Shown in pieces: positions 10,174 to 21,452 of a stretch of 64,000 bases of DNA; the first letter of the stretch is position 1; the number at the start of each line of letters is the position of its first letter. Under the pieces are notes generated by a model. That model ran no database searches. It saw only the letters and a program-made list of their open reading frames with translations, and was not told the origin of the DNA. A program made the translations under genes and the position numbers. Origin of the DNA: Spirodela intermedia (Eukaryota; Streptophyta; Magnoliopsida; Alismatales; Araceae); assembly GCA_902729315.2 (NCBI GenBank), contig LR746281.1, positions 501,001-565,000 on the forward strand, read 5' to 3'.

Positions 10174-10577
10174 GGTTCGAAGTCGATTTATCTCTGCACT
10201 TTTTCTCGGAGAACATAGAAACAAGTCGTTATAGGTTCAAGTCAGGCCTCTTTTGAATCGTCTGTCCTTGTTTGTCTCTCACCGTCCTTTTGGGAACCAA
10301 TCAGTTCCCAATAGAGTAACATAGATGTATTGTGAACTAGCATAGCACACCGGCGCATCAGTTCCCAATCGAGTAACATAGATGTCTTATGAATCTCCTT
10401 GGAACTCAAGGACGTTGGCTAATTACGAGTGAAGTCATGTTATTCTAGGTTCCCTTAGGCTTGATTTGGCCTTCTTTAAATCTTATGCTCTTTTCTTGGA
10501 AGGCCCATGAGCGGAATTCTTTCCTTTGAACTTGACATATTGACGTTTGATCTGACTGGTCTGACTTTCTCAATTGA
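10174..10577. other. Intergenic stretch with a short direct repeat
   Basis: No gene is seen. A block of about 30 bp containing CAGTTCCCAAT and GAGTAACATAGATGT occurs twice (about 10,298-10,327 and 10,357-10,385). Between the copies is GCACACCGGCGCATC, which is also found in the VCCN transit-peptide region near 9,525. That looks like a small local duplication. Confidence 0.4.
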
Positions 10578-10579
10578 AT

Positions 10580-10699
10580 GGATCAAGAACCCATATGGGG
10601 AATTGATATCTAAGAGCTTGAGTTTTACCAGACATTAGGGAATTTCTCCTCCAATTGGGTCTTCTTTTTGGCGAGGACCTGGTCATGAACTAAGCTTTG
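10580..10699 (-). pseudogene. Second antisense VCCN last-exon remnant, first half (split by copia)
   Basis: This corresponds to 8,500-8,600: the TCTAAGAGCTTGAG block, then ATTAGGG, CTCCTCCAA and GGCGAGGACCTGGTC. Homology breaks at 10,699, exactly at a copia insertion, and resumes at 13,906. Many C-to-T and G-to-A changes relative to copies 1-3 suggest old methylated DNA. Confidence 0.55.
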
Positions 10700-10992
10700 T
10701 GTTAAGGAATGAAATATTACAGTTACACCATAATTGTAGTATGATGTGTATATATATCTTTATTTACTTTGATCGTTAGCCTATTGTTGAATAGTGTATT
10801 GGATGGGCTAATTGGTTCCACATGCCAAAATTAGATCTATTCCTCACGTGTTAGGTTGTTTGTACCCAAACCTCTTTCAGCCTAATTTTAGTTTTTCTCC
10901 TTTATTTATCTCTCTCCTCTCTCACGAGTCAATGGCCCTCTCCTCTCCAGCAATGTCTTTTCCAGCAAGCTTGGATCAAATTGGTTTCAACA
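10700..10992 (+). repeat. 5' LTR of copia element C
   Basis: It starts TGTTAAGGAATG and ends GGTTTCAACA, and is followed by the primer-site remnant. It pairs with 13,603-13,905. The two LTRs differ at many positions by eye, so the insertion is old. Confidence 0.8.
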
Positions 10993-12689
10993 CGGTATCA
11001 AAGCACCCCAATTGAACTCATTCTCCTTTCACCCTTTTAAGGTTCATTCTTTGGATGGCTCTTTCAATGAATGGGGGAAATCCGATTTACAGATTTTTGA
11101 ATGATCTGATTCTTCAGTATGATCAAATTCACACAAATTATAAGAAGATAAAAAAATTAAGATCTAGAAGAAGTCATTCAATAAGTGGTAGAACCACAAA
11201 CTATAGAGAACCTACTATAAGTGGGCAGGACATGCCTGTGAAAGATGCCACAAATGTCATGGGTAACCTCAATCAAGAGGTCAAGTCGAGTTCACCTTGC
11301 CACTATGCTGACTTTAGATTGAGCAACAATGTTGGAGACATATTTTATTACCCACATGTTAAACTAAAAGATGGATTTAATTCTTAAGATCTTCAGATGT
11401 GTGGCGGCAAAAATCCCACAATCAAGGTCAAGTTAAAGGAAAGTTTGACCCTAGAGCATTGAAATGTATTTTGTTCAATATTCAAACACTAAGAATAAAA
11501 TTAAATGTTATCATCCTTCATCAATTAATTTTTTTATTTCAGTTGAGCTAACTTTTGTTGAGCATGATTCGTTTTTAAATATTAAATGTGTTTCTCTTGA
11601 GGTGAGAATATATCGTAAGATGATGGTGGGGACCAAGGAGCTAGAAACTTATTGTTATTAATACCATTTCTTGATGAAACTTCACATCTTTCAATGTTGG
11701 AGGTGACTATACCTACACTAACTCATGAGAATATCCAAAAGGAAATTGGTGAACCTTTGTGATTGGAGGAAAACTGAGAAGATCTACGTATAACCTTCAG
11801 AAAATTAAAGAGAAAATATTTTTGAAATCATAAGTATCCTATTTTTCAATTCATGCCATTTAGGTGGCTATCTCCATCTTATAGAACATTTCTCACATCT
11901 CACAATTCAATAACTATTCCATCAAATGCCATTGTCTCATAGAGAATGGAAGAAGGAAATGAATGAGGAGACGTAAAGCATTAGAAAAGAACCAAATGTG
12001 AGTGTATACTATAAAATATAAGGTTGATGGAACCATAGAGAGATATAATACTAGATTAGTTCCCAAAGGATATGCCCAAATGTATAGTATGAATTATTTA
12101 GTCTTTTGGCCTAGTTGTAAATATAAATACAACTATAATTCTACTATCTTTAGTAGTTAATTATGATTGGGACATACAATAATTTGATATGAAAAAAACC
12201 CTTCTTCATGAAGAACTTGATGGTGAGCTCTATATGAATGTTCTCGACTGATATAATATTAACTCTAACAAGTATGTTCTATGCAGACTGAAGAAGTCTC
12301 CAGAATAGTGACAAGAAATGATGAGAAAGAAATGGAACACTTAAGTATTTATTAAAATAATTTTATATTAAGATGTTAGAAAAAAGAAAATGTTTCTTAG
12401 GCATTGAGTTGCACTCAAAACAAAGGATCTTCATATTCAACATAAATACATCATCAACGTCCTTAAGGAAGTTTGGAAGTTATGACGTAAATGAATAAGT
12501 ACTCCTATTAATATCAAATTTTACTCAATACTATCTTACATATGATCAACTTAAAAATATTTCATTAGTTTTGGAACATTGTATAGAATTATAATTGACT
12601 TGTTTGTACTAAAATCCTTCTAAAAATAAAAAAAATATTTTTTTAGTTTTATAAATTATAAATTTATATGATTTATTATACAATAATTA

Positions 12690-13241
12690 AGTCACACCAA
12701 GTTTATAGAGACATTTTCTTCTCATAAGATAGGGGCATTTTAGACAAAAATGTGAAACTTGTGACTACTAACATGAGTTTAGTCCCACATCAATTGTCTC
12801 TCAATGTTTGAGACACATGTCTTTACCTCTTCATGCCTTTAATGTACTCTTTCTCACAAATACAAGTATGTACGACAACTCTTTGCCCCATGCTTGATTG
12901 ACCTTTGATGACATGAAAGGAGAATGATGCACATGTGCTTTGACTGATACTTAGCTATTTGAGGCCCCATGGGTTGTGGCTTCTTTAGCTCATGCCTTTG
13001 ACCCACATGTGGTGCCCTTTAAGTTAGTTGTTGGGTCCCAACTGGTTAGTGGGTCTCCTTTTTTTATCTTTTTTCGTCATTTATCTCAAAAATATAATTA
13101 TTAAATTATATATATACATAAAATTATATAATTAATAATAAAAAAATATTAATCAACTAAATGTAAGTTTATTTATCATGAATTAAGACTTAAAATATAT
13201 TATTAAATAATTATTAACTCATGATAATAAATTCTTATTAA
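12690..13241 (+). repeat. Truncated member of the long solo-LTR family, inside copia C
   Basis: The 3' part aligns with the ends of 14,616-16,218 and 28,592-30,404: the blocks TTTAGTCCCACATCA, ACATG.AAGGAGAATG, TTAGTGGGTC and the terminal CTCATGATAAT..A...TTATTA. The left boundary is not clear; it may begin as far left as 12,590. It separates the reverse transcriptase and RNase H regions of copia C. Confidence 0.6.
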
Positions 13242-13602
13242 AAATCAAGCATGCAATCTAAATTTAGAGTTATGCCACAAGACATATGTAAAGTATTATT
13301 AGTGAAAGGCATTTTAGATGATCTTAGGATTGATAGACAAGGCCCGATCAAGCTCTATTTGGACAAAAAATTAACTATTTACATTGCTCACAATTTAGTG
13401 CAAGATGATCAAATCAAGCATATTAAGATTGGTTGACACTTCATCAAAGAAAAATTAGATTGTGGTGACATTTCCACATCTTATGTCTCCACTCATAAAC
13501 AACTCACAAATATTCTCACCAAAGGATTAAGCAGATTGATATTTCAAAGATACATGACTAAGTTGGGATTAAGTGATATACACTTACCAACTTGAGGGGG
13601 AA

Positions 13603-13905
13603 TGTCGAGAAATGAAATATTATAATTATACCATAACTATAACTTTATGTGTATATATGTCTTTATTACCTTAATAGTTAGACTACTATTCATGAGTGTA
13701 TCATATTCAGCTAATCAGTTTCACTCGTCAAAACCATATATAATCCTCTCATATTGGGTCAATATAAATGTATTTACTTGAATTTATTTCAACTCTAATT
13801 TTAATTTCGTCCCTTTCTTTCTCTCTCTTCTCTCTCACAAACCTATGACTCTCTCATTGTCAATGGTGTTTTCTCTAGTAAGCTTTGACCATAGTGGTTT
13901 CAACA
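13603..13905 (+). repeat. 3' LTR of copia element C
   Basis: It starts TGTCGAGAAATG directly after a purine tract and ends GGTTTCAACA, followed by the CTTTG target duplication. Confidence 0.8.
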
Positions 13906-14250
13906 CTTTGGATGTATAGTGCTTCTTGAATGGTGCCAAGACTTAATGGTACAATTTGAAGAGCATGGAGAAGGGCTCCTTGATGGAACATCCACTAGTT
14001 CAGTCACAAGCAAAAGTCAACATAACAAGCATTCACTAGAGAGGGAGGGAGAATATTTTTTTTGTTTTCCATGTCATACGTGTGCATATTCACCTTGTGT
14101 GTTCTACACATTCATGGGCCTTCTTCCGGCTGCCAAATCTCCTGAAAGAGGTTGGCTCCTCTCTCTGCATGAGAGGAATGGGCACATACCATGTCTAGGA
14201 GGGGGGAGTTTTGTTGATTAATGAACATGTGGCCTATTTCCCTAATTTAT
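13906..14250 (-). pseudogene. Second antisense VCCN last-exon remnant, second half, and module spacer
   Basis: Homology to 8,600-8,900 resumes directly after the copia insertion. It includes the AGCATGGAGAAGGGCTCCT block (complement of EEPFSML), the AGTCAACA block and spacer sequence with TTCTACACATTCATGGGC. About 60 bp near 14,125-14,190 is extra compared with copy 4. Joining the halves across the insertion gives a better match to the module than either flank alone. Confidence 0.55.
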
Positions 14251-14615
14251 GTACATATCATCTAGTCTCACTCTAGAATAAATGTTCATCCGTATTTGAC
14301 ATGAGGCATATGGCAAGCATAAAAATGTAGTAAAATTAAATTCAACATGTACCCTTGAGCTTCCCTTGGCTTGACAAAAAATGTAAAAAAAGATGATGAG
14401 TTGACTCCAAAATCAAATATCCATGTGACATAGGACAAGGACATTCCAATCAAAATGAGTCAAAAAAGTGAATTAAAGTTGCCCCAACTAGATTTGGTCC
14501 CCAAAGCTCACCAAAAATCTTGATGCTAGTGGACTTGCTTGCACTCTAACAAGATCCTTTATTACTAATGAACTACTAATGAAACATAAACTTTGGACTA
14601 TTGTCCTAGAAGGAC
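14251..14615. other. AT-rich intergenic sequence
   Basis: I see no gene, LTR or clear repeat in this stretch. Confidence 0.4.
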
Positions 14616-16218
14616 TAACATGACCTAATCATTGTATAAAAAATCATGTGAATATTAAATTTATAAAACTAGAAATCTTAATTTTTAAATTTTATTTTTT
14701 TTAACATAAATATATTATTTATAATTTGATAAAAGCTTCAAAAATAATATTTCAGGTCAATCATAAGGAAATAAAAATATATCGACTAAAATTTTAAATT
14801 TCTCTCAAAAAATATTTTTTTATGATTTTTAGATTAATTGATGAAGATAAGATATATTTTAAAATTCACAAAAAAAAATTGAGTGTGTACGTTAAGATGA
14901 GATTAGTGCCTTGACAAATACAATTTGGGTGGAAATAGAGTTTTGCCTGGTAATTCTTACATAAGTGATTATAGAGGACTTGATTGATGAATTTAAGATA
15001 TCTAAAAGTAAGAAGAATTTAAATGTAGTAAAGAATACTTTAGAAACTTAAAATCATACAAAATATTACTAGTTTAACTAAAAAATAAGTTTTAAAACAA
15101 GAAAGGTCATAATTGTCAGAATTTTATATTTTAGGATTATTGTGTATTGTTATGACCTCAAAGGGGATAATATCTAAATCTTCTTGTAAAGTTTTAAATT
15201 AATGAAATAAGTTGATAAATGATATATGACAACTATCACTAGTGGAAATAAGTCAAATAAAGGTGGGACATGTCCTAGAAAGTTTCATCCTTAGGTGAGG
15301 TAATAAGATAAAGCTCTTCATCACATTTAGTATGTATGCTTTGAAGATATGATAACTTATGTCTTAGTAGAATTTTCTCTTTCTAATAACGACTCATTTG
15401 TCAATCAATCGGAGATAATTTTGTTGATGGATCCACAATCTTTTTATCCGTAATCATCCAAAGTTGGTAATAATGCTATATAAATTATGTTGATACTATG
15501 TTTATTGATGATTGAGTGATTCTAATGGCTTAGTCATTCACCAAGGGGCTCTATAAAAAGTATAATTTAATCAAATAAAAATATGAGTTAAGAGTTTAGT
15601 GGGATTCAAACTCTTGTTGGTCATTTGTCTATTTAAGAAAGTATTAATTACACTTATAGCCCTATCTAATGACGTCATAGAGGTGCTTCTTATAAATCAA
15701 AGATATTTTAGATATAAAAATATATAAGACATCAATTTAGTCCCACATCAGTTGTTTCCTATTGTTTGAGATATAAATATTTACCATCAAGTTCTTTTTC
15801 CCATAACCAAAATGGCTAAGACCGCTTGGGCGAGGACTAAGTTAGGTGTTCTACCTTAACATATACATGAGAGTAGAACTACTTCTTGTCCCATGGCTGC
15901 CTAACCCTCAAGACATGGAAGGAGAATGACCCACATGTGCTCTATGTGGGTCCCTTGGCTAGTCAAGCCCCTCGATTGTGCTTTTGATCCATGTGTAGGC
16001 CTAATTAGTTAGTGGGTCTCTCATTTTTATTTTTATTTTTATTTTTATTTTATCTTGAAATCATCTTTATAAAAATTATCTAAATTTACACAATTAGTCA
16101 AAAAATATATATCAACTATTTTTTTTAATTTAATACAAATATAATTTTATTTAACATGAGCTAAGGGTTAAAATATATCATTAATTAATTATTAACTCAT
16201 GATAATGAAGACTTATTA
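14616..16218 (+). repeat. Old solo LTR, same family as 28,592-30,404
   Basis: It aligns over its full length with the younger solo LTR, including the GGTGGAAATAGAGTTTTGCC block, the GACCTCAAAGG block, TTTAGTCCCACATCA, and the terminal GATAATGAAGACTTATTA. It is flanked by AGGAC (left) and AGGGC (right), a possible decayed 5-bp target duplication. No internal retroelement domains are attached. Heavy C-to-T decay compared with the other copy indicates greater age. Confidence 0.65.
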
Positions 16219-16679
16219 AGGGCAACTTGAATTTTGAGGGAGTGAGAAACTCTTTTTCCTTTTTTTGTTAGTTGCTCTCTCATAAAAGTTGGTTATGAAG
16301 ACCTTTTCATAATAGTAGAATTAGTTGAGAGGATTATGTCTGAGCGTAGTTCATCTTTTTCTCCTCTTCTGTAACATGTCATTCTAATTCTATGACATCA
16401 CCATCACCCTATATGTTGGAGGTCATCCATGACTAGGTCATCAATTTGAGCATCCTTCTTAAACCTAATGATACAGGTGATGTTCTAGGGAAACAACCTT
16501 GCATAGATGGAGTTGAGGTCTAACATGGTTGAATCTATTGGTGTAGGCATCAACACTGTTTGAATTAAATTTTGGATGTGGATCATTATAATAGTCTCAC
16601 CCTTCCCTAGTGGATAATCCCTCTCCCTTCCTTCAATCATCATTTTATTATTGAATTATTCTTCTTATGATTATACTAC
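16219..16679. other. AT-rich intergenic sequence
   Basis: No open frame or recognised repeat is seen. It is probably decayed retroelement DNA, given both flanks. Confidence 0.3.
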
Positions 16680-17515
16680 AACCCTCAACACCTTCCCTCA
16701 AAAGAGGAGATCAACCTACCAAATGAGCCAGGCCCAAATCAACAGCTTGGTAAGCAAAGCACACCCAACAAGTGCAGAAGGTGAGTGTAGGCCCAGTTCA
16801 AACACTTAGAAGGTGAATAGGTTAAGTACTGGGAAGAAAGGGGAGGGGAATACCTTTTGGGAAAGGAGTAGTCTGAGGAATGGAATGGTTGTGGCCTACT
16901 TCCTGTCAAGAGAGATTAGGGTTCCGGCATAACCTACTCTTGGTTTGTATCTCCTAAACTCTGGTTATTGTATTTCATATTCTTGTCTTCTTCTCACCAC
17001 TTTTTTCTAGTTTGTATCACTAGCATCAAAGCCGCATGTCCTAGGTTCCAGCCACCATGCCTCTGAGGCCTATAGAGAGAGTTGACCTCTTGGAACCAGA
17101 GGTGAAGTCCGTCAAGAATGACTTAGTCATGGAACTGACCGAGAACAAAAGAAGGCAATGAATAATGTCACTAACATGCTAGACTGCCTCCAACAGTGGT
17201 TTGAATAGATAGAAGATAGGATGTCTATGATGGAGAAGAGGGAGTCTTCTCACCAACAACTAGACAACACTCAGGCCCCGTCTCCTTCCCTGGCAGGGCC
17301 AGCAAAAGTCTACTTGTGCTTCTCCCCCAATGATTGCTATAGAGGTCAGATGAAGTTTTTTATTCACAATTTCGATAGAGAAAATACCAATTCATAGCTG
17401 TCTTGGACTGAACTGTATTTCAAGGTTAACAATGTCTCCAAAGAAGACAGGATGAACGAAGCAATCATACATTTAGATGGAGATGCCTTATTAATGGAGA
17501 TCGCATTAAGGAATA
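16680..17515 (+). mobile_element. Ty3-gypsy-like fragment: LTR end, primer site and gag start
   Basis: A likely LTR end at about 17,024 is followed by GCATCAAAGCCGC, like a degraded TGGTATCAGAGC primer site. Next comes a broken frame from ATG near 17,057: MPLRPIERVDLLEPEVKSVK, then, with stops and shifts, an LFIHNFDRE...FKVNNVSKEDRMNEAI-like stretch. That resembles the coiled N-terminus and capsid start of gypsy gag. It is truncated at about 17,515, where C2-gene upstream sequence begins. The left limit is approximate. Confidence 0.5.
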
Positions 17516-17670
17516 TCCTCCTAGGGGTTTCTCTTGAAGTGAAGGAAACAGCTCCTTAAAATAGAATATAATGTTAGAAGGTTGTCTCAAGGACCCCAGT
17601 GGCTCAGGTGCTAAAGTGCAGCATTCCTGAAGTCCTAGTCAACGCCGATGCTTGGACATTGCCACCTGAT

Positions 17671-17683
<13 letters not shown>
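17516..17683 (+). pseudogene. C2-domain gene promoter and exon 1 remnant (outside the left arm)
   Basis: GTTTCTCTTGAAGTGAAGG and the following upstream sequence match, inverted, 39,795-39,925. The exon 1 equivalent (about 17,624-17,682) still reads EVLVNADAW-like against the intact EVLLVNADGLG, with one codon deleted and the ATG lost. It is far more diverged than the arm that starts 665 bp further right. Confidence 0.65.
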
Positions 17684-18348
<665 letters not shown>

Positions 18349-18464
18349 TCAATCTAGGGAAATGAGCCGAGTAAATGGGCTCACTAGAGCCCATATAGCT
18401 CGGACGAACAGTTTTATTTATTTATTTTTGAAAAAGATAAATGGAGTTATTACGTCCTATCCAG

Positions 18465-19112
18465 GAAAAGACAAGAGAGTCTGGTGGAACGAGAAGTTCT
18501 CCTTCGCGTTCGCGACGCGGAAGTGGAACAGCCTGACCCGACTGAGAATGACGATCATGAAGAGCCATGCCTTACAGGAGGACTCTCCCATCGGCGAAGC
18601 CACGTACAGATCCCCAAAATCGGAACCCTAACTCTGCGTCACACCTCTCTCTCTCTCTCTCTCGGCAGATCCGTTGATGGATGGAGATTTTCTGATTGTA
18701 GGGTTCACCTGGTAGGAGTCCTCGAAGAAGGAAGCCGGAGAGGATGCGTAGATCTGCAGCCCGCCCCGTACAACCTGGTCTTGCCGGACGGCACCTACGA
18801 AGGGCAAATCCGGATCGGCCTCAAGTTCATCGCCGAAGTGCGCGATCCTCCCAGCGATTCTTGGCGTTTGACGAAGACAGATGATAAACCGTATGAACTC
18901 CCTACCTGTTCTCGCAGGCGGAGGTGCAGCCGACGACGCCGATGACGACGGAGAGAAGAGAAGAAGCGGCAGCGGCCAGCGAAGGGAAACCCCAGTTGAT
19001 CTACAGAGCTCTGTTCAGATTTGCCTTTTGGCGGCTCTCGTGGCCGAGGATGCAGCAGCTCTTCCGGGGATGTGGGGATTCAAAAGAAGATGATGCGATA
19101 AGAGGCCATTAA
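18465..19112 (+). pseudogene. C2-domain gene, exons 3-5 only (module copy 2)
   Basis: Exons equivalent to 3 (18,465-18,603), 4 (18,702-18,837) and 5 (18,918-19,112) of the gene at 38,760-39,790 are present with intact splice sites and frame: DKRVWWNEKFSFAF, PIGEAT, PAPYNLVLPDGTYEGQ. Exon 2 is missing, replaced by the CT microsatellite, and exon 1 (17,624-17,682) has lost its ATG. It cannot make the full C2 fold. Confidence 0.8.
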
Positions 19113-19614
19113 TAAAGCCAGAAAGAAGACAACTGGACGGAATCGTTATCGGGCATGATGGGTCGGGCGGGGCCCTTTATGGCCATGCTGGAGGATTACG
19201 CTCGAAGAGAAATAAACGGCCTCACGTTGTTATAATACCACTGGGACATTTTAATTATAATATTTATGGAGGCTTTAAATATTATTTGAGATTTACAGGG
19301 ACCGCAAGCGAAAAATTGATGTCAATTTCGATTAGGGGGAGAGAGAAAGAGGGGTAAGAATTGAGATTAAAACAAAAAATCTTATTGGGCCATGGACGGC
19401 AGGAGTTTAGTGGGCCAGCTCACGTAGAAAGAAAGGTGGGCCATATGACGGAGAAGCAGCGATCTGACGGGATCCGTCTCTCCCGAGCGAACAAACATAT
19501 TCGGATATATTCCGCCGGCCGAAACGGAGGTCCGCTCTCGATTATCGAACGACGGTTAGTCCTGGAGCCCTTCCCGCCACAACTCCTAATTAAATCCCCT
19601 CCCTCGTCCACTCC

Positions 19615-19644
19615 ATGGCGGGGGCCTTCGACCGTCTGACGTAG
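19615..19644 (+). other. Gene-like array relic: in-frame start of the orphan gene with early stop
   Basis: The ATG is followed by codons for MAGAFDRLT and then TAG. It matches the true start MAGTFDRLT of the 166-aa gene in the correct frame. The array units instead lack two bases after ATGGCGGGGG and read MAGVRPSEAVPQ. The mirror copy is at 38,228-38,257 and a related one near 5,375-5,402 in copy 1. Confidence 0.7.
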
Positions 19645-19681
19645 TCCGCCAGAGTGTCTCTCAACGGTTAGTCCTGGAGCC

Positions 19682-20596
19682 CTTCCCGCCACGCTCCTAT
19701 TTAAAATCAAGAGCTCTGGAGCTCTAGCTCTAGAGAGAGAGAGAGAGAGAGGAAGATGGCGGGGGTTCGACCGTCTGAAGCAGTCCCCCAGATTATCGCA
19801 CAGCCGTTAGTCCTGCAGCCCTTCCCGCCACGCTCCTATTTAAAATCAAGAGCTCTGGAGCTCTAGCTCTAGAGAGAGAGAGAGAGAGAGGAAGATGGCG
19901 GGGGTTCGACCGTCTGAAGCAGTCCCCCAGATTATCGCACAGCCGTTAGTCCTGGAGCCCTTCCCGCCACGCTCCTATTTAAAATCAAGAGCTCTGAAAC
20001 TCTAGAGAGAGAGAGAGAGAGAGGAAGATGGCGGGGGTTCGACCGTCTGAAGCAGTCCCCCAGATTATCGCACAACCGTTAGTCCTGGAGCCCTTCCCGC
20101 CACGCTCCTATTTAAAATCAAGAGCTCTGAAACTCTAGAGAGAGAGAGAGAGAGAGGAAGATGGCGGGGGTTCGACCGTCTGAAGCAGTCCCCCAGATTA
20201 TCGCACAGCCGTTAGTCCTGGAGCCCTTCCCGCCACGCTCCTATTTAAAATCAAGAGCTCTGTAGCTCTAGAGAGAGAGAGAGAGAGGAAGATGGCGGGG
20301 GTTCGACCGTCTGAAGCAGTCCCCCAGATTATCGCACAGCCGTTAGTCCTGGAGCCCTTCCCGCCACGCTCCTATTTAAAATCAAGAGCTCTGGAGCTCT
20401 AGAGAGAGAGAGAGAGAGGAAGATGGCGGGGGTTCGACCGTCTGAAGCAGTCCCCCAGATTATCGCACAGCCGTTAGTCCTGGAGCCCTTCCCGCCCTCG
20501 TCCTCTCCCACACGCTCCTATTTAACTCCCTCCCTCCTCCCCTCCGTCGCTTACAGATCCAGAACTCTGGAACTCTGGAGCTCTAGAGAGAGAGAG
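19682..20596 (+). repeat. Tandem promoter-leader-start array, 6 units (module copy 2)
   Basis: ATGGCGGGGG unit starts lie at about 19,756, 19,894, 20,028, 20,161, 20,291 and 20,423. Each unit contains CCCCCAGATTATCGCACA, CTCCTATTTAAA and a (GA)n tract. The first two units share a GGAGCTCTAGCTCTAGAG variant present once in the right arm, so one unit was recently duplicated here. The last unit leads into the TATTTAAC box (20,519-20,526) and the real gene. Confidence 0.9.
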
Positions 20597-20607
20597 AGAG
20601 GAGGAAG

Positions 20608-21108
20608 ATGGCAGGGACCTTCGACCGTCTGACGCAGTCACCGACCTTCCGAGCGTACCAGGGCCGGCTTCCTACCATCAAGACCGGCGCCGCCGCCGGC
20701 TACGATCTGTCGGGGGGACAGTCCGTTCCGACGGAGTATCTAGGAGGGGGCCATTGCGGGGCTCCGCTGGAGCAGGCCGGCGAAACCTGGTGTGAGGCCC
20801 TCCCTGAGCGCGGGCTCCTCCCGCCTTTCGAGGACCGCTTCGCCGACTTCCCAGAGCCGCTGCGCTGGAGGCTGATCGACTGCTGCAGGGCGGCCGTGGA
20901 GCAGTGCCTCCGCGACGTCACCGCCGAGATCCGTGGCCTCACTCCCGACGCCGCCGTCCCGGAGGACATCTTTCTTTACGACTCCATCCTCGCCGCCGCC
21001 CACATCACCGGCGTCGACGCCGAGGAAACCCGGTGGCGCCTCTACGCCTACCTTACCGCCGCCGAGGAGCAGGCCACCGCGGCAGCTGCGGCGGCGCGCC
21101 GCGCATGA
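20608..21108 (+). CDS. Unrecognised 166-aa protein (module copy 2)
   Basis: This is a single-exon frame with ATG in GAGGAAGATGGCAGGG; the TATA-like box lies about 80 bp upstream. The protein is identical to that at 36,908-37,408. Sequence features are as in copy 1: FEDRFADFPEPLRWRLIDCC, then VPEDIF, GVDAEETRWRLYAYL and an Ala-rich tail. GC content is high, unlike the AT-rich TE surroundings. The final upstream array unit has its own ATG at 20,423, whose 69-codon frame overlaps this start in another frame, so it could act as an upstream ORF. Function is unknown. Confidence 0.6.
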   Translation: MAGTFDRLTQSPTFRAYQGRLPTIKTGAAAGYDLSGGQSVPTEYLGGGHCGAPLEQAGETWCEALPERGLLPPFEDRFADFPEPLRWRLIDCCRAAVEQCLRDVTAEIRGLTPDAAVPEDIFLYDSILAAAHITGVDAEETRWRLYAYLTAAEEQATAAAAAARRA

Positions 21109-21292
21109 AGACCTTCGTGCATTCCTCCACCTCCCTCCCTTCTCCGTCTTCTTCAGCCATGGCGAGATGGAACCGGTAAATTCCCTACGGGGCCCACTTG
21201 CTTCTTCTTCACTCCGCCTCTCTACTAACACTTCTCTCCATCGTACTAAGCTCTCCGGGGAATCGATCTCCAGGTGCTTGAGTATGGCCGGC

Positions 21293-21452
21293 CATTAGGG
21301 GAGTTCTCCTCTAAGTGCGTCTTCCTCTTGGCGAGGACCTGGTCGTGAATTAAGATCTGCATCGCCGGCGCTCCCCACATGGTTCCGAGGACCTGCTCGC
21401 ACAGTTCGTCGAGGGTGAGCATGGAGAAGGGCTCCTCGATCAGAACGCCCAC
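21293..21452 (-). pseudogene. Last exon of VCCN bestrophin-like channel (module copy 2)
   Basis: This is the inverted twin of 36,564-36,723 and of copy 1 at 1,826-1,985, with the same EEPFSMLTLDELCEQ frame. It is a captured exon without the rest of the gene. Confidence 0.6.

Larger units (their letters stand above)
10700..13905 (+). mobile_element. Degraded Ty1-copia element C with both LTRs and CTTTG target duplication
   Basis: The LTRs at 10,700-10,992 and 13,603-13,905 start TG, end CA and align along their length. The 5-bp target duplication CTTTG occurs at 10,695-10,699 and 13,906-13,910. A primer-site-like CGGTATCAAAGC follows the 5' LTR and a purine tract (TTGAGGGGGAA) precedes the 3' LTR. 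Internally, broken frames on the plus strand show the integrase-RT linker (CYHPSSINFF, TFVEHDSF near 11,500), reverse transcriptase pieces (11,950-12,480) and an RNase H end (13,250-13,590; HFIKEKLD.G, LTNILTKGLS). A fragment of another LTR family sits inside at about 12,690-13,240. It cannot move on its own. Confidence 0.85.
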
